Assembly: GCA_916048145.1 (NCBI GenBank)
Contig: CAJZGT010000013.1
Location: forward strand, 1 to 15,447
Source of the DNA: an uncultured Streptococcus sp.
Lineage (GTDB): Bacteria; Bacillota; Bacilli; Lactobacillales; Streptococcaceae
Reading direction: 5' to 3'
DNA: 15,447 nucleotides
Both the position numbers and the translations under genes were made by a program. The notes beneath the pieces were generated by a model. That model made no database searches and had not been told where the DNA came from. It saw only the letters and a list, made by a program, of their open reading frames with translations. This document shows, one piece after another, positions 1 to 8,818 of this stretch (its first letter is position 1; each line of letters starts with the position of its first letter).

Positions 1-1
1 T

Positions 2-3000
2 TGACGGAAGAGTAGGTTCTTGGTGTAAATCTGTCACTACATTTACAGGACGGATGGATTGCGCAATCTTCTTCTCAGTATTTGCTTGTATAGTGAGATT
101 GATTTGACCTGTAGCACCCTCATATTCAGCTTTCAGAGTAAGTGCTCCTGGTTTATGCAACTCAAGCATTCCTTTTCGGACTGCAACTTCCCCTTCACCG
201 CTTGTGGAGAAGGTCACCTTATCAGCTGGTAATACAGCTTGCGTTCCATCTTGATAGTGAGCTCGAACTGACAATTTGACTGTTTGGTCTTCTTTGAGAC
301 TGTCAGCTTGTTCCACTTGCAAGCTCAAATGAGCAATTTTTGGTGCTTCTTCTAGGAATTGAATTGCATAGGTTTGAAGAGGGCCACCATCTTTAGACTG
401 AACAAAGATGCTTGCACGCATGCCGTTTGCTGCGCTTGCTTGAAGAACTGTAACATCCGCATTTTCAGCACTTGCTGTTACTTCTGGCAATTGGGCACCA
501 TAAGCAAGAGTGCGGTATTGCATTGGTTGTTGACTAGTAAGCCCTGTTACTACTTCACCTCCAACAGTAACAGTTGGCACTACAGGTGCTGCAGCTTTTC
601 CTTCTTCTACCACAAGGGTTGCATGAATAGTTTCTCCAGCTAACTGACCAGTCATTTGAATACGTGATCCAGCTACTGAAAGTTTGGCTTTATCTACTTC
701 CGCAATCTCCCAGCTATCTACTTCGTACTCTTGTACACTTCCATCGGTTACAAGTATTGACACATATTTATCTACAGTGTTCAAGTCTGCTCCTGGAGCA
801 ACACGTTTAACTGTTGGTAATTCTTTCGCAATTGCTAGAACCTCGACACGAGCCTCTACCTCACGTCCATTTGCTGTACCTTTAACAGTCACAACTCCTG
901 CTTGACTAATATCGACTTGAGACCAAGTTACTGGAAGTTTTTCACGACTACCATCGCTGTATACAAAACCTACTGTTTTCGGCATTTTTGGTTCTTTACC
1001 AATTAATGTACGAACTCTTGCTACTTCTGTCCCCAAAACAGTCTTCTCTTGTCCTTCTTTTTTACCAGTAAAGACAGTTACTTGACTAGATTTCAAGAGA
1101 TCTGAATGGGCTGTCAGTGTGAATTTCCCTGCTTGCTCAGTTGATTTGACAATGGCAACACCTTTACCATTAAATGCTTTACGAATCCAAGAACCATCTG
1201 CTTGCGCCTTATAGCGTTCACGGCTGGCTTGTTCCCCGTTATCGACACCGACAAGTTGGCCTTGTCCGTGCAATTGGAAGCGAACCAGATTATTAGCAGT
1301 TGGAACCACATTCCCTTGGCTGTCAACAATTTCATAGTAAATGTAAGTCAAGTCTTTTCCATCTGCTGCGATTGCATGATCTTCCTTGATAAGACGAACA
1401 CCTGCTGGTTGACCTGCTGTCGTAATCTTATCTCGAGCAATTTCCTTGCCAGATTCATCACGAGCAATTGCTTCCAAGGTACCTGGTTGATAGGCAACTT
1501 TCCATTCAAGATAAAGTTCATTAGCATTTGCACCTTCTTGGTAAGTCCGCCCATCGCTGGTTTGTTTTTTATTAAACGTCTTAAGACCGAGAGATTTTCC
1601 ATTCAAGAACAATTCAACACTTGCAGCGTTTGAATAGGCACGAACTGGAATCTTACCTTCTGCGTCAGCTACTTTGGATGCTAATTCTTTGTTTTCCCAA
1701 TTCCAGTGAGGAAGGAGGTGAACCATTGGTTTTTTCTTTGCAGAAACCCATTGACTTTGGTAGAGATAGAAGTCATGTTTTGGAATACCCGCTGTATCTA
1801 CAATACCAAAGTAAGAGCTTTTAACCGGCGTGTGGTTTTGGTTGTGCCATGGAGTTGGTTCACCGATATAGTCCGTACCTGTCCAGATAAATTGACCAGC
1901 ATAACCAGCATTGTCACGGTCAAAAGTCCATGAAGCGGTTGCAGTTTTACCCCAACCAACACGGTCGTTTCCATAATCTGACTGTTCGTAATGACGTTCA
2001 GGACCGTTACTATGTTTCAATTCACGTTCAGGGCGATAATAGCTACCACGTGTACGAGTAGCAGAAGATGTTTCTGAACCATAAATCAACCAATTAGGAT
2101 GTTTTGAGCGAAGGGCCTTGTAGTTATCTTCAGAATAGTTAAATCCAACAGCATCGAGTTCATCAGCAATTTTCTCATGTCCACCACTACCATTACCGAA
2201 ACGGAACTTATCTGCTCCCATGGTAACGTAGCGAGTCTTATCAACATCCTTGATAACCTTAACCAAACGTTTAACAGTTGCTAAAGAGTGGGGATCCCCA
2301 TTTGCTTCACCGATTTCATTTCCGATTGACCACATGAAGATAGCTGGGTTGTTTTTGCCTCTTTCGACCATGGTACGTAGGTCAAAATCAGACCATTTTT
2401 CACCTTTTTTAGCCTCAGGGTGAGTAGCATCTTTTTCAAAGAAACGGCCATAGTCATAAGGTTTCTTTCCGCCATACCAGGTATCAAAGGCCTCTTCTTG
2501 AACAAGCAAACCAAGTTCTGCTGCGATTTGCAAGGTTTGTTCACTAGCAGGGTTGTGGGTTGTACGGATGGAGTTAACCCCCATCTCCTTCATTTGTTTG
2601 AGACGGCGATACTCTGCTTTATAATTTTCTTCTGCTCCAAGCGCTCCGTGGTCATGGTGCAAGGAAACACCATGGAATTTAATGCGTTCGCCATTCAAAG
2701 AGAAACCTTCATTTGGAGTCCAGTTATAGTAACGGTAACCAAACAGATCCTTCTTAGCATCAACCAACTGACCATCTCGATAAACACGTGTAACTAACTC
2801 ATACAAGGCAGGTTTGTCATTTAAAACTGTCCAGAGTTTTGGTCTTTCAACTTCTAAAATCGCATCAAGACTAGTTACTTCATGTGCTTTCAAGGTACGG
2901 CTCTCTGTACGTACTAGACCTGTCACAGCCTGACCACCACGTTCAACGATTTGATATTCTGCTACAAGTTCATGGTCTTTGTCGTCCGTATTGACGATTT

Positions 3001-4006
3001 TGCTGGTCACATGCGTTTCAACCTTGCCATGTTGTTGTTCTTCAAGTTTTGGTGTTAAGATGGTTGTCCCATTTTTCTCAACATGCACCTTATCTGTCAC
3101 TTGTAAAGTCACATCACGATAGATACCACTTCCTGAATACCAACGACTACTTGGCTGTTTGTTAACTGCATGAACAGCAATTACATTCTCACGACCATCT
3201 TTGTTCAAATAGTTAGTGATATCATATGAAAACTGGTTATAACCATTTGGATAATGGCCTACTAACTGACCGTTGACATAAACTTGAGAATCCATGTAGA
3301 CGCCATCAAAAGTAAGGCGAACATTTTTCTTGAGGTCTTTTTCATCTAGTTTGAAAGTCTTGCGATACCAAGCTTCCCCACCGTTAAGCTGTCCACCTTC
3401 ATTTTGTGCAGGAGATTCATGATCGAAATCGTTAAAGATACTCCAGTCATGCGGTAAATCTAATTTTTTCCACGTAGATACATCTGCATCCGGTTTAATG
3501 GCTTCCTTAGAATTCACATTGAGTTTAAAGTGCCAATTTTGATTAAAATTCACTTTCCTGTCTTCAATCATTTGATTGACTTCTTCATTTGTCACAGCTT
3601 TAACATCTTCCTTGAGCGGTTTTTCTTGACTTGAAGCTTGTGATTCTATCTTTGGAGCTTTTGCTTCTGGTTTAGCAGACACTTTTTCCTCTTTTGGAGT
3701 TACGGCTTCATCTTCTTTCTTCTCAGATGAAATAGACTCAGTTACACTAGGTTGTTTTTGTGCTGTCCTTTCAACTACATTTTTAGTTTCCAAAGCTTGA
3801 TCAACCTTTTCTTCTACTATTGGTTTTTCCTCTTTAGGTTTCTCAGCAGTATGAGTAATAGGTGTTTCATCCGCATAAACTATAGATTCTCCAGCTATAC
3901 TTCCACCTAATAGAACTGCACAAGTCCCAATCATTACTGAGCAAGCTCCCACAGCAAACTTACGAATGCTATAAACTCTTTTCCGATTCCAATGGCCTTT
4001 TCCCAT
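2..4006 (-). CDS. bgaA: Surface beta-galactosidase BgaA (GH2), 3' end beyond window
   Basis: Secreted, cell-wall-anchored exo-beta-galactosidase that removes terminal beta-1,4-linked galactose from host glycans after sialidase action. The window holds the first 1335 codons with no internal stop; the family protein has over 2200 residues, so the carbohydrate-binding modules and LPXTG anchor should lie to the left. The start ATG (4004-4006) follows a strong AAAAGGAGGG ribosome site. The N-terminus carries a YSIRK signal (Y12-K16, then FAVGACSVMIG) with likely cleavage after A45 (VYA/D). Residues about 46-125 are a Glu/Lys/Pro-rich spacer. The GH2 region starts near NFNQNWHFKLN; the acid/base Glu lies in WSIGNEIGE (E564, codon 2315-2317) and the nucleophile in YGSETSS (E645, codon 2072-2074), the positions I recall for pneumococcal BgaA, so there are no net indels up to there. 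Beta-rich Ig-like modules follow. Identity is very secure. Confidence 0.97.
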   Translation of the reverse strand, partial: MGKGHWNRKRVYSIRKFAVGACSVMIGTCAVLLGGSIAGESIVYADETPITHTAEKPKEEKPIVEEKVDQALETKNVVERTAQKQPSVTESISSEKKEDEAVTPKEEKVSAKPEAKAPKIESQASSQEKPLKEDVKAVTNEEVNQMIEDRKVNFNQNWHFKLNVNSKEAIKPDADVSTWKKLDLPHDWSIFNDFDHESPAQNEGGQLNGGEAWYRKTFKLDEKDLKKNVRLTFDGVYMDSQVYVNGQLVGHYPNGYNQFSYDITNYLNKDGRENVIAVHAVNKQPSSRWYSGSGIYRDVTLQVTDKVHVEKNGTTILTPKLEEQQHGKVETHVTSKIVNTDDKDHELVAEYQIVERGGQAVTGLVRTESRTLKAHEVTSLDAILEVERPKLWTVLNDKPALYELVTRVYRDGQLVDAKKDLFGYRYYNWTPNEGFSLNGERIKFHGVSLHHDHGALGAEENYKAEYRRLKQMKEMGVNSIRTTHNPASEQTLQIAAELGLLVQEEAFDTWYGGKKPYDYGRFFEKDATHPEAKKGEKWSDFDLRTMVERGKNNPAIFMWSIGNEIGEANGDPHSLATVKRLVKVIKDVDKTRYVTMGADKFRFGNGSGGHEKIADELDAVGFNYSEDNYKALRSKHPNWLIYGSETSSATRTRGSYYRPERELKHSNGPERHYEQSDYGNDRVGWGKTATASWTFDRDNAGYAGQFIWTGTDYIGEPTPWHNQNHTPVKSSYFGIVDTAGIPKHDFYLYQSQWVSAKKKPMVHLLPHWNWENKELASKVADAEGKIPVRAYSNAASVELFLNGKSLGLKTFNKKQTSDGRTYQEGANANELYLEWKVAYQPGTLEAIARDESGKEIARDKITTAGQPAGVRLIKEDHAIAADGKDLTYIYYEIVDSQGNVVPTANNLVRFQLHGQGQLVGVDNGEQASRERYKAQADGSWIRKAFNGKGVAIVKSTEQAGKFTLTAHSDLLKSSQVTVFTGKKEGQEKTVLGTEVARVRTLIGKEPKMPKTVGFVYSDGSREKLPVTWSQVDISQAGVVTVKGTANGREVEARVEVLAIAKELPTVKRVAPGADLNTVDKYVSILVTDGSVQEYEVDSWEIAEVDKAKLSVAGSRIQMTGQLAGETIHATLVVEEGKAAAPVVPTVTVGGEVVTGLTSQQPMQYRTLAYGAQLPEVTASAENADVTVLQASAANGMRASIFVQSKDGGPLQTYAIQFLEEAPKIAHLSLQVEQADSLKEDQTVKLSVRAHYQDGTQAVLPADKVTFSTSGEGEVAVRKGMLELHKPGALTLKAEYEGATGQINLTIQANTEKKIAQSIRPVNVVTDLHQEPTLPS

Positions 4007-4020
4007 AAAACCCTCCTTTT

Positions 4021-4035
4021 AGTAATCGCTTTCAT
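4021..4035 (-). promoter_or_regulatory. cre (CcpA operator) in bgaA leader
   Basis: Read on the minus strand, ATGAAAGCGATTACT matches all fixed positions of the Gram-positive cre consensus WTGNAANCGNWNNCW. It ends just before the bgaA ribosome site and lies about 30-45 bases after the predicted transcription start. In that position bound CcpA would act as a roadblock, giving glucose repression of bgaA. The match is seen directly; the regulation is inferred. Confidence 0.72.
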
Positions 4036-4039
4036 TTTT

Positions 4040-4054
4040 ATGTAAGCGCATAAC
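4040..4054 (+). promoter_or_regulatory. Second, weaker cre-like site in bgaA leader
   Basis: On the plus strand ATGTAAGCGCATAAC fits 13 of 15 cre consensus positions; the conserved C and W near the 3' end are missing. It sits 4 bases from the better site and faces it. It may be an auxiliary CcpA site or a chance half-match. Confidence 0.35.
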
Positions 4055-4071
4055 TTTTAATAGTCTTTTTT

Positions 4072-4100
4072 ATTTTATAAAATAATATAAGAATTTTCAA
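4072..4100 (-). promoter_or_regulatory. Predicted bgaA promoter
   Basis: On the minus strand TTGAAA (4095-4100) and TAAAAT (4072-4077) are separated by exactly 17 bases, in very AT-rich DNA. Transcription would start near 4065, giving a leader of about 60 bases that contains the cre site(s). The 240 bases between bgaA and the SDR gene hold only this promoter, the cre-like sites and the SDR terminator; I see no gene there. Confidence 0.55.
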
Positions 4101-4214
4101 TACTTTAAACATATAAAATAATATTTTTGATTGTTTTTTCTAAAATTTATGAAATAATAAAAAAACTGAATGTAGTTTTAAAATAAAAAATGCTCATTAA
4201 CATTTAAATTAAAA

Positions 4215-4243
4215 GAATTAAAAAGTCCCTTTAAAAGGAACTT
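4215..4243 (-). terminator. Intrinsic terminator of the miaA-SDR operon
   Basis: Four bases after the SDR stop codon, the minus strand folds into a hairpin (4223-4243, about 8 bp including one G-T pair, arms AAGTTCC and GGGACTT extended by T-A pairs) followed by a short T run. This closes the operon and separates it from bgaA, which lies downstream in the same direction. Confidence 0.7.
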
Positions 4244-4246
4244 CTT

Positions 4247-5002
4247 CTACTTATAATTAAAAGTCTCCCCTGCCAACTTATCAGCTAGCTTAGGAAAGAG
4301 AGTATAAAACTTATGGGCTAAGTTCAACAAAACAGGAAGATTAAGTTCTCGTTTGTTTTTTCCTATAATCTTGACAATCTTTTTAGCCACTGCATCTGGT
4401 TCTAGCAGGAAACGTTCAACCGATTTGAGATAGGTGCCATCTGGGTCGGCTTGGTCGAAAAATCCTGTTCGGATTGGTCCTGGATTGACTGTTGTCACAT
4501 AGACTCCATATGACATAAGTTCGAGGCGCAGAGCATTTGAAAAACCAATAGCCGCAAACTTAGTGGCTGAGTAGAGACTAGACTTGCCAGTAGCAATCAA
4601 ACCTGCCATGCTAACGATATTGATGATATGACCTTGCCTCTTCTCCTTCATACGAGCCGCAAGGCGACGAGACAGATTCATCAAAGCAAAGGTATTGACC
4701 TCGAACATCTGATGAATATCTTGGTCAGAAATCTGGTCAAATTCCTCAAAAATCCCGTAACCAGCGTTGTTTATCAAGACATCAATCTTGCCATAGCGGA
4801 GATAAAGGTCTGCTACCAGAGATTCTAAGGCTGAATCATCGGTAATATCGATTTCAATCCATTCTGCATGGGAATGATTTCCGTATAGTTGGGCTAATTT
4901 TTCCTTATTTCTACCAAGCAAGATGACTTGGTCATTTGGCAAGAGTTTGACCATTTCTTGGGCTAGGCCACCGCTAGCTCCGGTAATGAGAATAGTAGGC
5001 AT
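4247..5002 (-). CDS. Short-chain dehydrogenase/reductase (SDR) family oxidoreductase
   Basis: A 251-residue classical SDR enzyme, NAD(P)-dependent; the substrate cannot be told from sequence. The Rossmann nucleotide-binding motif is TGASGGLA (residues 7-14), the structural NNAG motif is at 78-81, and the catalytic tetrad is N103 (in FEVN), S131 (NIVSMAG), Y144 and K148 (YSATK). NPGPIRTGFF near residue 174 is the usual cofactor-contact loop. The last 50 residues are basic and hydrophobic and may help substrate specificity or membrane contact. Length is typical. The ATG follows the rnz stop by 20 bases and has a GGAAAGGA ribosome site. It is the last gene of the miaA operon and is followed by a terminator. 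Family assignment is firm, function open. Confidence 0.93.
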   Translation of the reverse strand: MPTILITGASGGLAQEMVKLLPNDQVILLGRNKEKLAQLYGNHSHAEWIEIDITDDSALESLVADLYLRYGKIDVLINNAGYGIFEEFDQISDQDIHQMFEVNTFALMNLSRRLAARMKEKRQGHIINIVSMAGLIATGKSSLYSATKFAAIGFSNALRLELMSYGVYVTTVNPGPIRTGFFDQADPDGTYLKSVERFLLEPDAVAKKIVKIIGKNKRELNLPVLLNLAHKFYTLFPKLADKLAGETFNYK

Positions 5003-5022
5003 ACTTATCCTTTCCCAATCTT

Positions 5023-5952
5023 TTAGATTTCCACTTCTTCCAAGTCTTTGACCACATGGACATTTTCAAAAATGCTAGCAGCATCTTTCTTGAGCTTGCT
5101 GATATCTTTTGAGAGGAAACGAGCACTGATATGGTTAAGCAAGAGGCGTTTAGCACCTGCTTCTACTGCCACCTGCGCTGCCTGCATGTTAGTAGAGTGA
5201 CCATGATTGCGAGCAATTGTTTCATCGCCCTTGCCATAAGTGGACTCATGAACTAGGACATCAGCATTGACAGCCAGACGCACACTGGCATTGGTTTTGC
5301 GGGTATCACCCAGAATGGTGATTATCTTACCTGGACGTGGAGCTGAGATATAGTCTGCTGCCTTGATTTTAGTTCCATCTTCTAAAACAACGTCCTGACC
5401 GTTTTTGATTTTTCCAAAAAGTGGGCCAAATGGGACGCCAGCAGCCTTAAGCTTTTCAGCATCCAAGGTACCTTCTAGGTCCTTTTGCATGACACGATAG
5501 CCAACACAGAAAATAGTGTGGTCCAACTCCCCTGCATACACAATGAATTTATCGGTCTCAAGGATTTTCCCAAGGGAATCTTGGTCAAACTCATGGAAAT
5601 GAATGCGGTAGGGCAGACGAGAACCTGACACACGAAGGCTGGTTAATACAAAGGACTTGATTCCTTGCGGTCCATAGATTTCCAAATCTGTCTGCTCTTC
5701 ATTGGCCTGAAAGGCTCGGCTAGAAAGGAAACCTGGTAAGCCAAAAATGTGGTCTCCATGCAGGTGGGTGATAAAGATTTTGCTGACCTTTCGTGGTCTA
5801 ATTGTGGTCTCAAGAATGCGATTTTGCGTTCCTTCTCCACAGTCAAAGAGCCAAACTTCGTTAATCTCATCCAAGAGTTTCAGGGCGAGACTTGAAACGT
5901 TGCGGGCTTTAGAGGGCTGACCAGCCCCCGTTCCTAAAAATTGAATATCCAT
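5023..5952 (-). CDS. rnz: Ribonuclease Z (tRNA 3'-end endonuclease)
   Basis: A 309-residue zinc-dependent metallo-beta-lactamase-fold endonuclease that cuts the 3' trailer from tRNA precursors lacking an encoded CCA. Full length for the short bacterial form. The zinc-binding motif HLHGDH lies at residues 63-68 (H63, H65, D67, H68); further ligands are expected in NHGHSTN, in the Asp of ILGDTRK and in the His of [10 protein letters not shown] near the C-terminus. [10 protein letters not shown] at the N-terminus is the usual RNase Z opening. The start lies 14 bases after the preceding gene, with a weak AGAAAG site, so translational coupling is likely. Sharing an operon with miaA groups two tRNA-processing enzymes. 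Confidence 0.96.
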   Translation of the reverse strand: MDIQFLGTGAGQPSKARNVSSLALKLLDEINEVWLFDCGEGTQNRILETTIRPRKVSKIFITHLHGDHIFGLPGFLSSRAFQANEEQTDLEIYGPQGIKSFVLTSLRVSGSRLPYRIHFHEFDQDSLGKILETDKFIVYAGELDHTIFCVGYRVMQKDLEGTLDAEKLKAAGVPFGPLFGKIKNGQDVVLEDGTKIKAADYISAPRPGKIITILGDTRKTNASVRLAVNADVLVHESTYGKGDETIARNHGHSTNMQAAQVAVEAGAKRLLLNHISARFLSKDISKLKKDAASIFENVHVVKDLEEVEI

Positions 5953-5966
5953 TCGATACTTTCTAA

Positions 5967-6590
5967 TTAATCAATATATAACATGGCTGTGCGGTTTTCC
6001 GATCGGAAATAGCGCTTGCCAGAAAAAGCAGCAGCTTCTTGCAGTAAATCCTCTTGACTATAACCTTTTAGACGCTTACGACCATCAGCCAAGCTTTCCA
6101 AATCAGTCAAAGCTGTAAGACTTTCCACACTAACAACTTCCTCGTCCCCGGCAGACTTCATATAAATCTTATCAGACTCCTCAAAGACTAGTTGATGAGG
6201 AAAAATTTGCGCAATTTCAAAGAGCAAGTCTTCTGAAATAACCTCTTTATTTTCAGAGAAAATTCTACCCAGACCCTCACTCTCATAACAAAAACCAAAG
6301 GATTTACCAGACAGATTAAGACGAATAAAAGGCTTATTTTCTAGAGTGAAACTTGGCTCAGTATTGTAAAGATTCAGTTCCTGACTGAGTTCCGCAAAAT
6401 AATCCGTCGCTGCTTCAGGACTCTTTTTCTGGTAGAGTTCTGCAAAGTAAGCATTGACCACGCTGGGCGGAGGTGTGATCAGTGCCAACTGCTCCTGCTC
6501 TGTCTTGCCAGTTAGAAGCTGATCCAGATAGACCTTGTCCAGACTTGTATAGCCCCCATATTTTAGAGCCAAGGTTTTAATATCAGTCAT
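5967..6590 (-). CDS. Uncharacterised 207-residue streptococcal protein
   Basis: I recognise this as a conserved member of the streptococcal miaA-hflX-rnz cluster but cannot name a function. It is soluble in appearance: no signal peptide, no membrane segment, and an acidic composition with many Glu residues. A hydrophobic beta-like stretch around [19 protein letters not shown] lies mid-protein, and the C-terminus is more basic ([18 protein letters not shown]). No catalytic motif is obvious. Its ATG overlaps the hflX stop codon by 8 bases, and its ribosome site (GAGGAA) lies inside the hflX coding end, so it is very probably translated by coupling with hflX. Reality of the gene is secure because of this packing; function unknown. 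Confidence 0.85.
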   Translation of the reverse strand: MTDIKTLALKYGGYTSLDKVYLDQLLTGKTEQEQLALITPPPSVVNAYFAELYQKKSPEAATDYFAELSQELNLYNTEPSFTLENKPFIRLNLSGKSFGFCYESEGLGRIFSENKEVISEDLLFEIAQIFPHQLVFEESDKIYMKSAGDEEVVSVESLTALTDLESLADGRKRLKGYSQEDLLQEAAAFSGKRYFRSENRTAMLYID

Positions 6591-7821
6591 AAAATTCCTC
6601 TAACCTCCATTTATTTTTCTCGGAAATGTAGCCTGTAATAACTTCCCCATCATCTTGATAATCGCGTTCTTCCAGAATCGCAACACTTTCTAAATCATGA
6701 ATCTTGTAGGATTTTGAAAAAGACACGCGTAGGGTAAATCTCTCAAAAATCTCCTTGATTTTCTCTAAAAACAAAGTCTGCAAATTTTCACGACTATCCT
6801 CAGACTTGGCAGAAATGAGGGCATAAGGCGTTTGGGTCGGCGTGAAATCCTCCACCAAATCCGCTTTATTATAAAGAGTCAGGCGAGGAATATCCTCCAT
6901 ATCCAAGTCTTTCATGATGGAAAGGACCGTTTTTTCATGCTCTTCGTGGTAAGGATTGCTGGCATCGATAACATGAACCAGAAGGTCTACATGCTTGCTT
7001 TCTTCCAAGGTTGACTTAAAACTGGACACCAATTCAGTCGGCAAATCTTGGATAAAGCCAACGGTATCAGTCAAAGTTACTTGGAGATTGCCTCCCAGAT
7101 GGATACTCTTAGTCGTCGCATCTAGAGTCGCAAATAGCTCGTCAGCCTCATACTGAGTCTTACTGGTCAAGGTGTTCATGATAGTTGATTTCCCAGCATT
7201 GGTGTAACCAATCAAACCAATCTTAAAGGTGCTGGACTCCAAACGTTTTTCTCTGACAGTCGCCCGATTTTTCTCAACCACCTTGAGCTGGCGCTCGATA
7301 TCTGTGATTTGGTTGCGAACGCTACGACGGTTCAACTCCAGCTGGCTTTCACCAGGTCCACGGGATCCTATTCCCCCTGCCTGACGGCTGAGCATAATCC
7401 CCTGACCAATCAAGCGAGGCAAGAGATATTTTAACTGGGCCAAATGCACTTGGAGCTTTCCTTCATGGCTTCTAGCCCGCATGGCAAAGATATCCAAAAT
7501 CAACTGCATACGGTCAATGACCTTAACACCCAGAACTTCTTCTAAATTGACATTTTGCCTTGGAGTCAAGCGGTTGTTGACAATGACAGTAGTAATTTCT
7601 TCTGCATCCACCATAAGCGCAATTTCTTCTAACTTACCAGAACCGACGAAGGTCTTGGAGTCATACTTTTCACGTTTTTGTCTGTAGCTATCGACAACGA
7701 CTGCCCCTGCCGTTTTCGCTAAACTAGCCAATTCTTCCATGGAAAGGTCAAAATTATCCATGCCCTGCAATTCCACACCAATCAGCAGAACTCGCTCCTC
7801 TTTTTTCTCCGTTTCAATCAT
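6583..7821 (-). CDS. hflX: GTPase HflX (ribosome-splitting/rescue factor)
   Basis: A 412-residue GTPase of the Obg-HflX superfamily. Family members bind the 50S subunit and split stalled or stress-inactivated ribosomes. The N-terminal HflX domain spans about residues 1-195, including the glycine-rich RGPGESQLE segment (154-162) and a coiled helical stretch to about 195. The G domain follows: G1 GYTNAGKST (205-213), G3 DTVGF (252-256), G4 NKAD (318-321), G5 SAK (337-339). The C-terminus is acidic. Its ATG overlaps the miaA stop codon by 8 bases, with a GAGGAG ribosome site within miaA. It overlaps the next gene in the same manner, so miaA, hflX and the 207-residue gene form one coupled unit. 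Confidence 0.96.
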   Translation of the reverse strand: MIETEKKEERVLLIGVELQGMDNFDLSMEELASLAKTAGAVVVDSYRQKREKYDSKTFVGSGKLEEIALMVDAEEITTVIVNNRLTPRQNVNLEEVLGVKVIDRMQLILDIFAMRARSHEGKLQVHLAQLKYLLPRLIGQGIMLSRQAGGIGSRGPGESQLELNRRSVRNQITDIERQLKVVEKNRATVREKRLESSTFKIGLIGYTNAGKSTIMNTLTSKTQYEADELFATLDATTKSIHLGGNLQVTLTDTVGFIQDLPTELVSSFKSTLEESKHVDLLVHVIDASNPYHEEHEKTVLSIMKDLDMEDIPRLTLYNKADLVEDFTPTQTPYALISAKSEDSRENLQTLFLEKIKEIFERFTLRVSFSKSYKIHDLESVAILEERDYQDDGEVITGYISEKNKWRLEEFYD

Positions 7822-8698
7822 CTAAAAACTCCTCTATCTGGCTTAAAATGCGGGCTTGCACACCAGATTCTCCGATTTGATAAAAGGTGACCTGCATGCG
7901 ATTACGGAACCAGGTCAACTGACGCTTGGCAAAACGACGGGTTGCTTGTTTGAGGCTCTCGCTAGCTTCTTCCAGGGTCTGCTCGCCACGAAAATACGGA
8001 AAGAGTTCCTTATATCCAATTCCTTTAGCAGCCTGCACATCAGGGTAATGAACAAAAAGCCACTTAGCCTCATCCAAAAGCCCAGCCTCAAACATCAGAT
8101 CCACGCGGCGGTTAATGCGCTCGTAAAGTTGACTACGTCCATCATCCAAGCAGATAATCAATGGTTCATACAAGGTCTCTTGATTTTTCAAATCCTGACC
8201 AAAATGGGCAATTTCCAAGGCACGCATAGCACGACGATGATTAAACTGGGGAATCTCAAGGCCCGCTTGCTCCACCAGATGGGCTAATTCCTCATCTGTA
8301 TAAGGCTCCAAACTAGCCCGATAGGCCAAAATCTCCTCATGAGGTGTCTCCCCACCTAAATGGTAACCTTCTAGCAAGCTCTGTATATAAAGTCCAGTCC
8401 CACCAGCGATAATGGCTAGCTTACCACGACTGTGAATATCTTCAATAGCCATCTTAGCTTCTGAAACAAAATCAAAAGCCGAGTAAGACTCGGTTACCTC
8501 TCTAACATCGATTAAATGATGGGGAACAGCTGCCTGCTCTTCTGGACTAGCCTTGGCCGTCCCAATATCAAGTCCTCGATAGACTTGCTGACTATCTCCA
8601 CTAACCACTTCGCCATTAAAACGCTTGGCCACTTCAATGGCAAGGGCTGTCTTTCCAACAGCAGTCGGTCCAACAATCACAATTATTTTTGTTTTCAT
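7814..8698 (-). CDS. miaA: tRNA dimethylallyltransferase MiaA
   Basis: Transfers a dimethylallyl group from DMAPP to N6 of A37 in tRNAs that read UNN codons, the first step to ms2i6A. I place the start at ATG 8696-8698, giving 294 residues; a longer reading frame begins upstream at 8749, but that stretch contains the predicted promoter and has no family similarity, whereas AAGGAAA precedes the chosen start. Motifs: P-loop GPTAVGKT (10-17), [17 protein letters not shown] with the catalytic Asp, [26 protein letters not shown] and the C-terminal KRQLTWFRN. First gene of the operon that continues with hflX. Confidence 0.96.
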   Translation of the reverse strand: MKTKIIVIVGPTAVGKTALAIEVAKRFNGEVVSGDSQQVYRGLDIGTAKASPEEQAAVPHHLIDVREVTESYSAFDFVSEAKMAIEDIHSRGKLAIIAGGTGLYIQSLLEGYHLGGETPHEEILAYRASLEPYTDEELAHLVEQAGLEIPQFNHRRAMRALEIAHFGQDLKNQETLYEPLIICLDDGRSQLYERINRRVDLMFEAGLLDEAKWLFVHYPDVQAAKGIGYKELFPYFRGEQTLEEASESLKQATRRFAKRQLTWFRNRMQVTFYQIGESGVQARILSQIEEFLDD

Positions 8699-8707
8699 CT
8701 TTTTTCC

Positions 8708-8736
8708 TTGAAAAATTCCCATTTTTTCGTTACTAT
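8708..8736 (+). promoter_or_regulatory. Predicted promoter of the DUF3042 gene
   Basis: On the plus strand TTGAAA (8708-8713) and TACTAT (8731-8736) are 17 bases apart. Transcription would start near 8743 and give a leader of about 75 bases. The -35 box lies in the miaA leader, and the -10 box is next to the oppositely oriented miaA -10 box. Confidence 0.45.
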
Positions 8737-8737
8737 T

Positions 8738-8746
8738 ATTATAACA
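8738..8746 (-). promoter_or_regulatory. Predicted miaA operon promoter (extended -10)
   Basis: On the minus strand TGTTATAAT is a perfect extended -10 box (TGn plus TATAAT). No good -35 lies upstream, which extended -10 promoters tolerate. Transcription would begin near 8731, about 33 bases before the miaA start. It overlaps the promoter of the divergent small gene. Confidence 0.65.
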
Positions 8747-8754
8747 CAAAAAGG

Positions 8755-8793
8755 TCAGTCAGAAAAATGTGACCTCTTGAGGAGGCTGGCTGA
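8755..8793 (+). promoter_or_regulatory. Stem-loop in the DUF3042 gene leader
   Basis: TCAGTCAG (8755-8762) pairs with CTGGCTGA (8786-8793) over 8 positions with one G-T pair. An inner hairpin CCTC/GAGG (8773-8776 with 8782-8785) stacks directly on the outer stem. There is no T run, so it is not a terminator. The ribosome site (8804-8811) starts 10 bases later and stays unpaired. Role unknown; could stabilise the mRNA. Confidence 0.35.
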
Positions 8794-8818
8794 TTGAGAA
8801 TATAAAGGAGGAAGACTC

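Noticed and set aside
1202..1633. 143-codon plus-strand frame inside bgaA
   Set aside because: It is antisense to well-conserved BgaA coding sequence, and its product is Cys/Phe/Ile-rich with no family features or ribosome site.
8699..8749. Longer miaA reading frame starting at 8749
   Set aside because: The extra 17 residues overlap the predicted promoter and have no MiaA similarity; the ATG at 8698 has a ribosome site and gives the family length.
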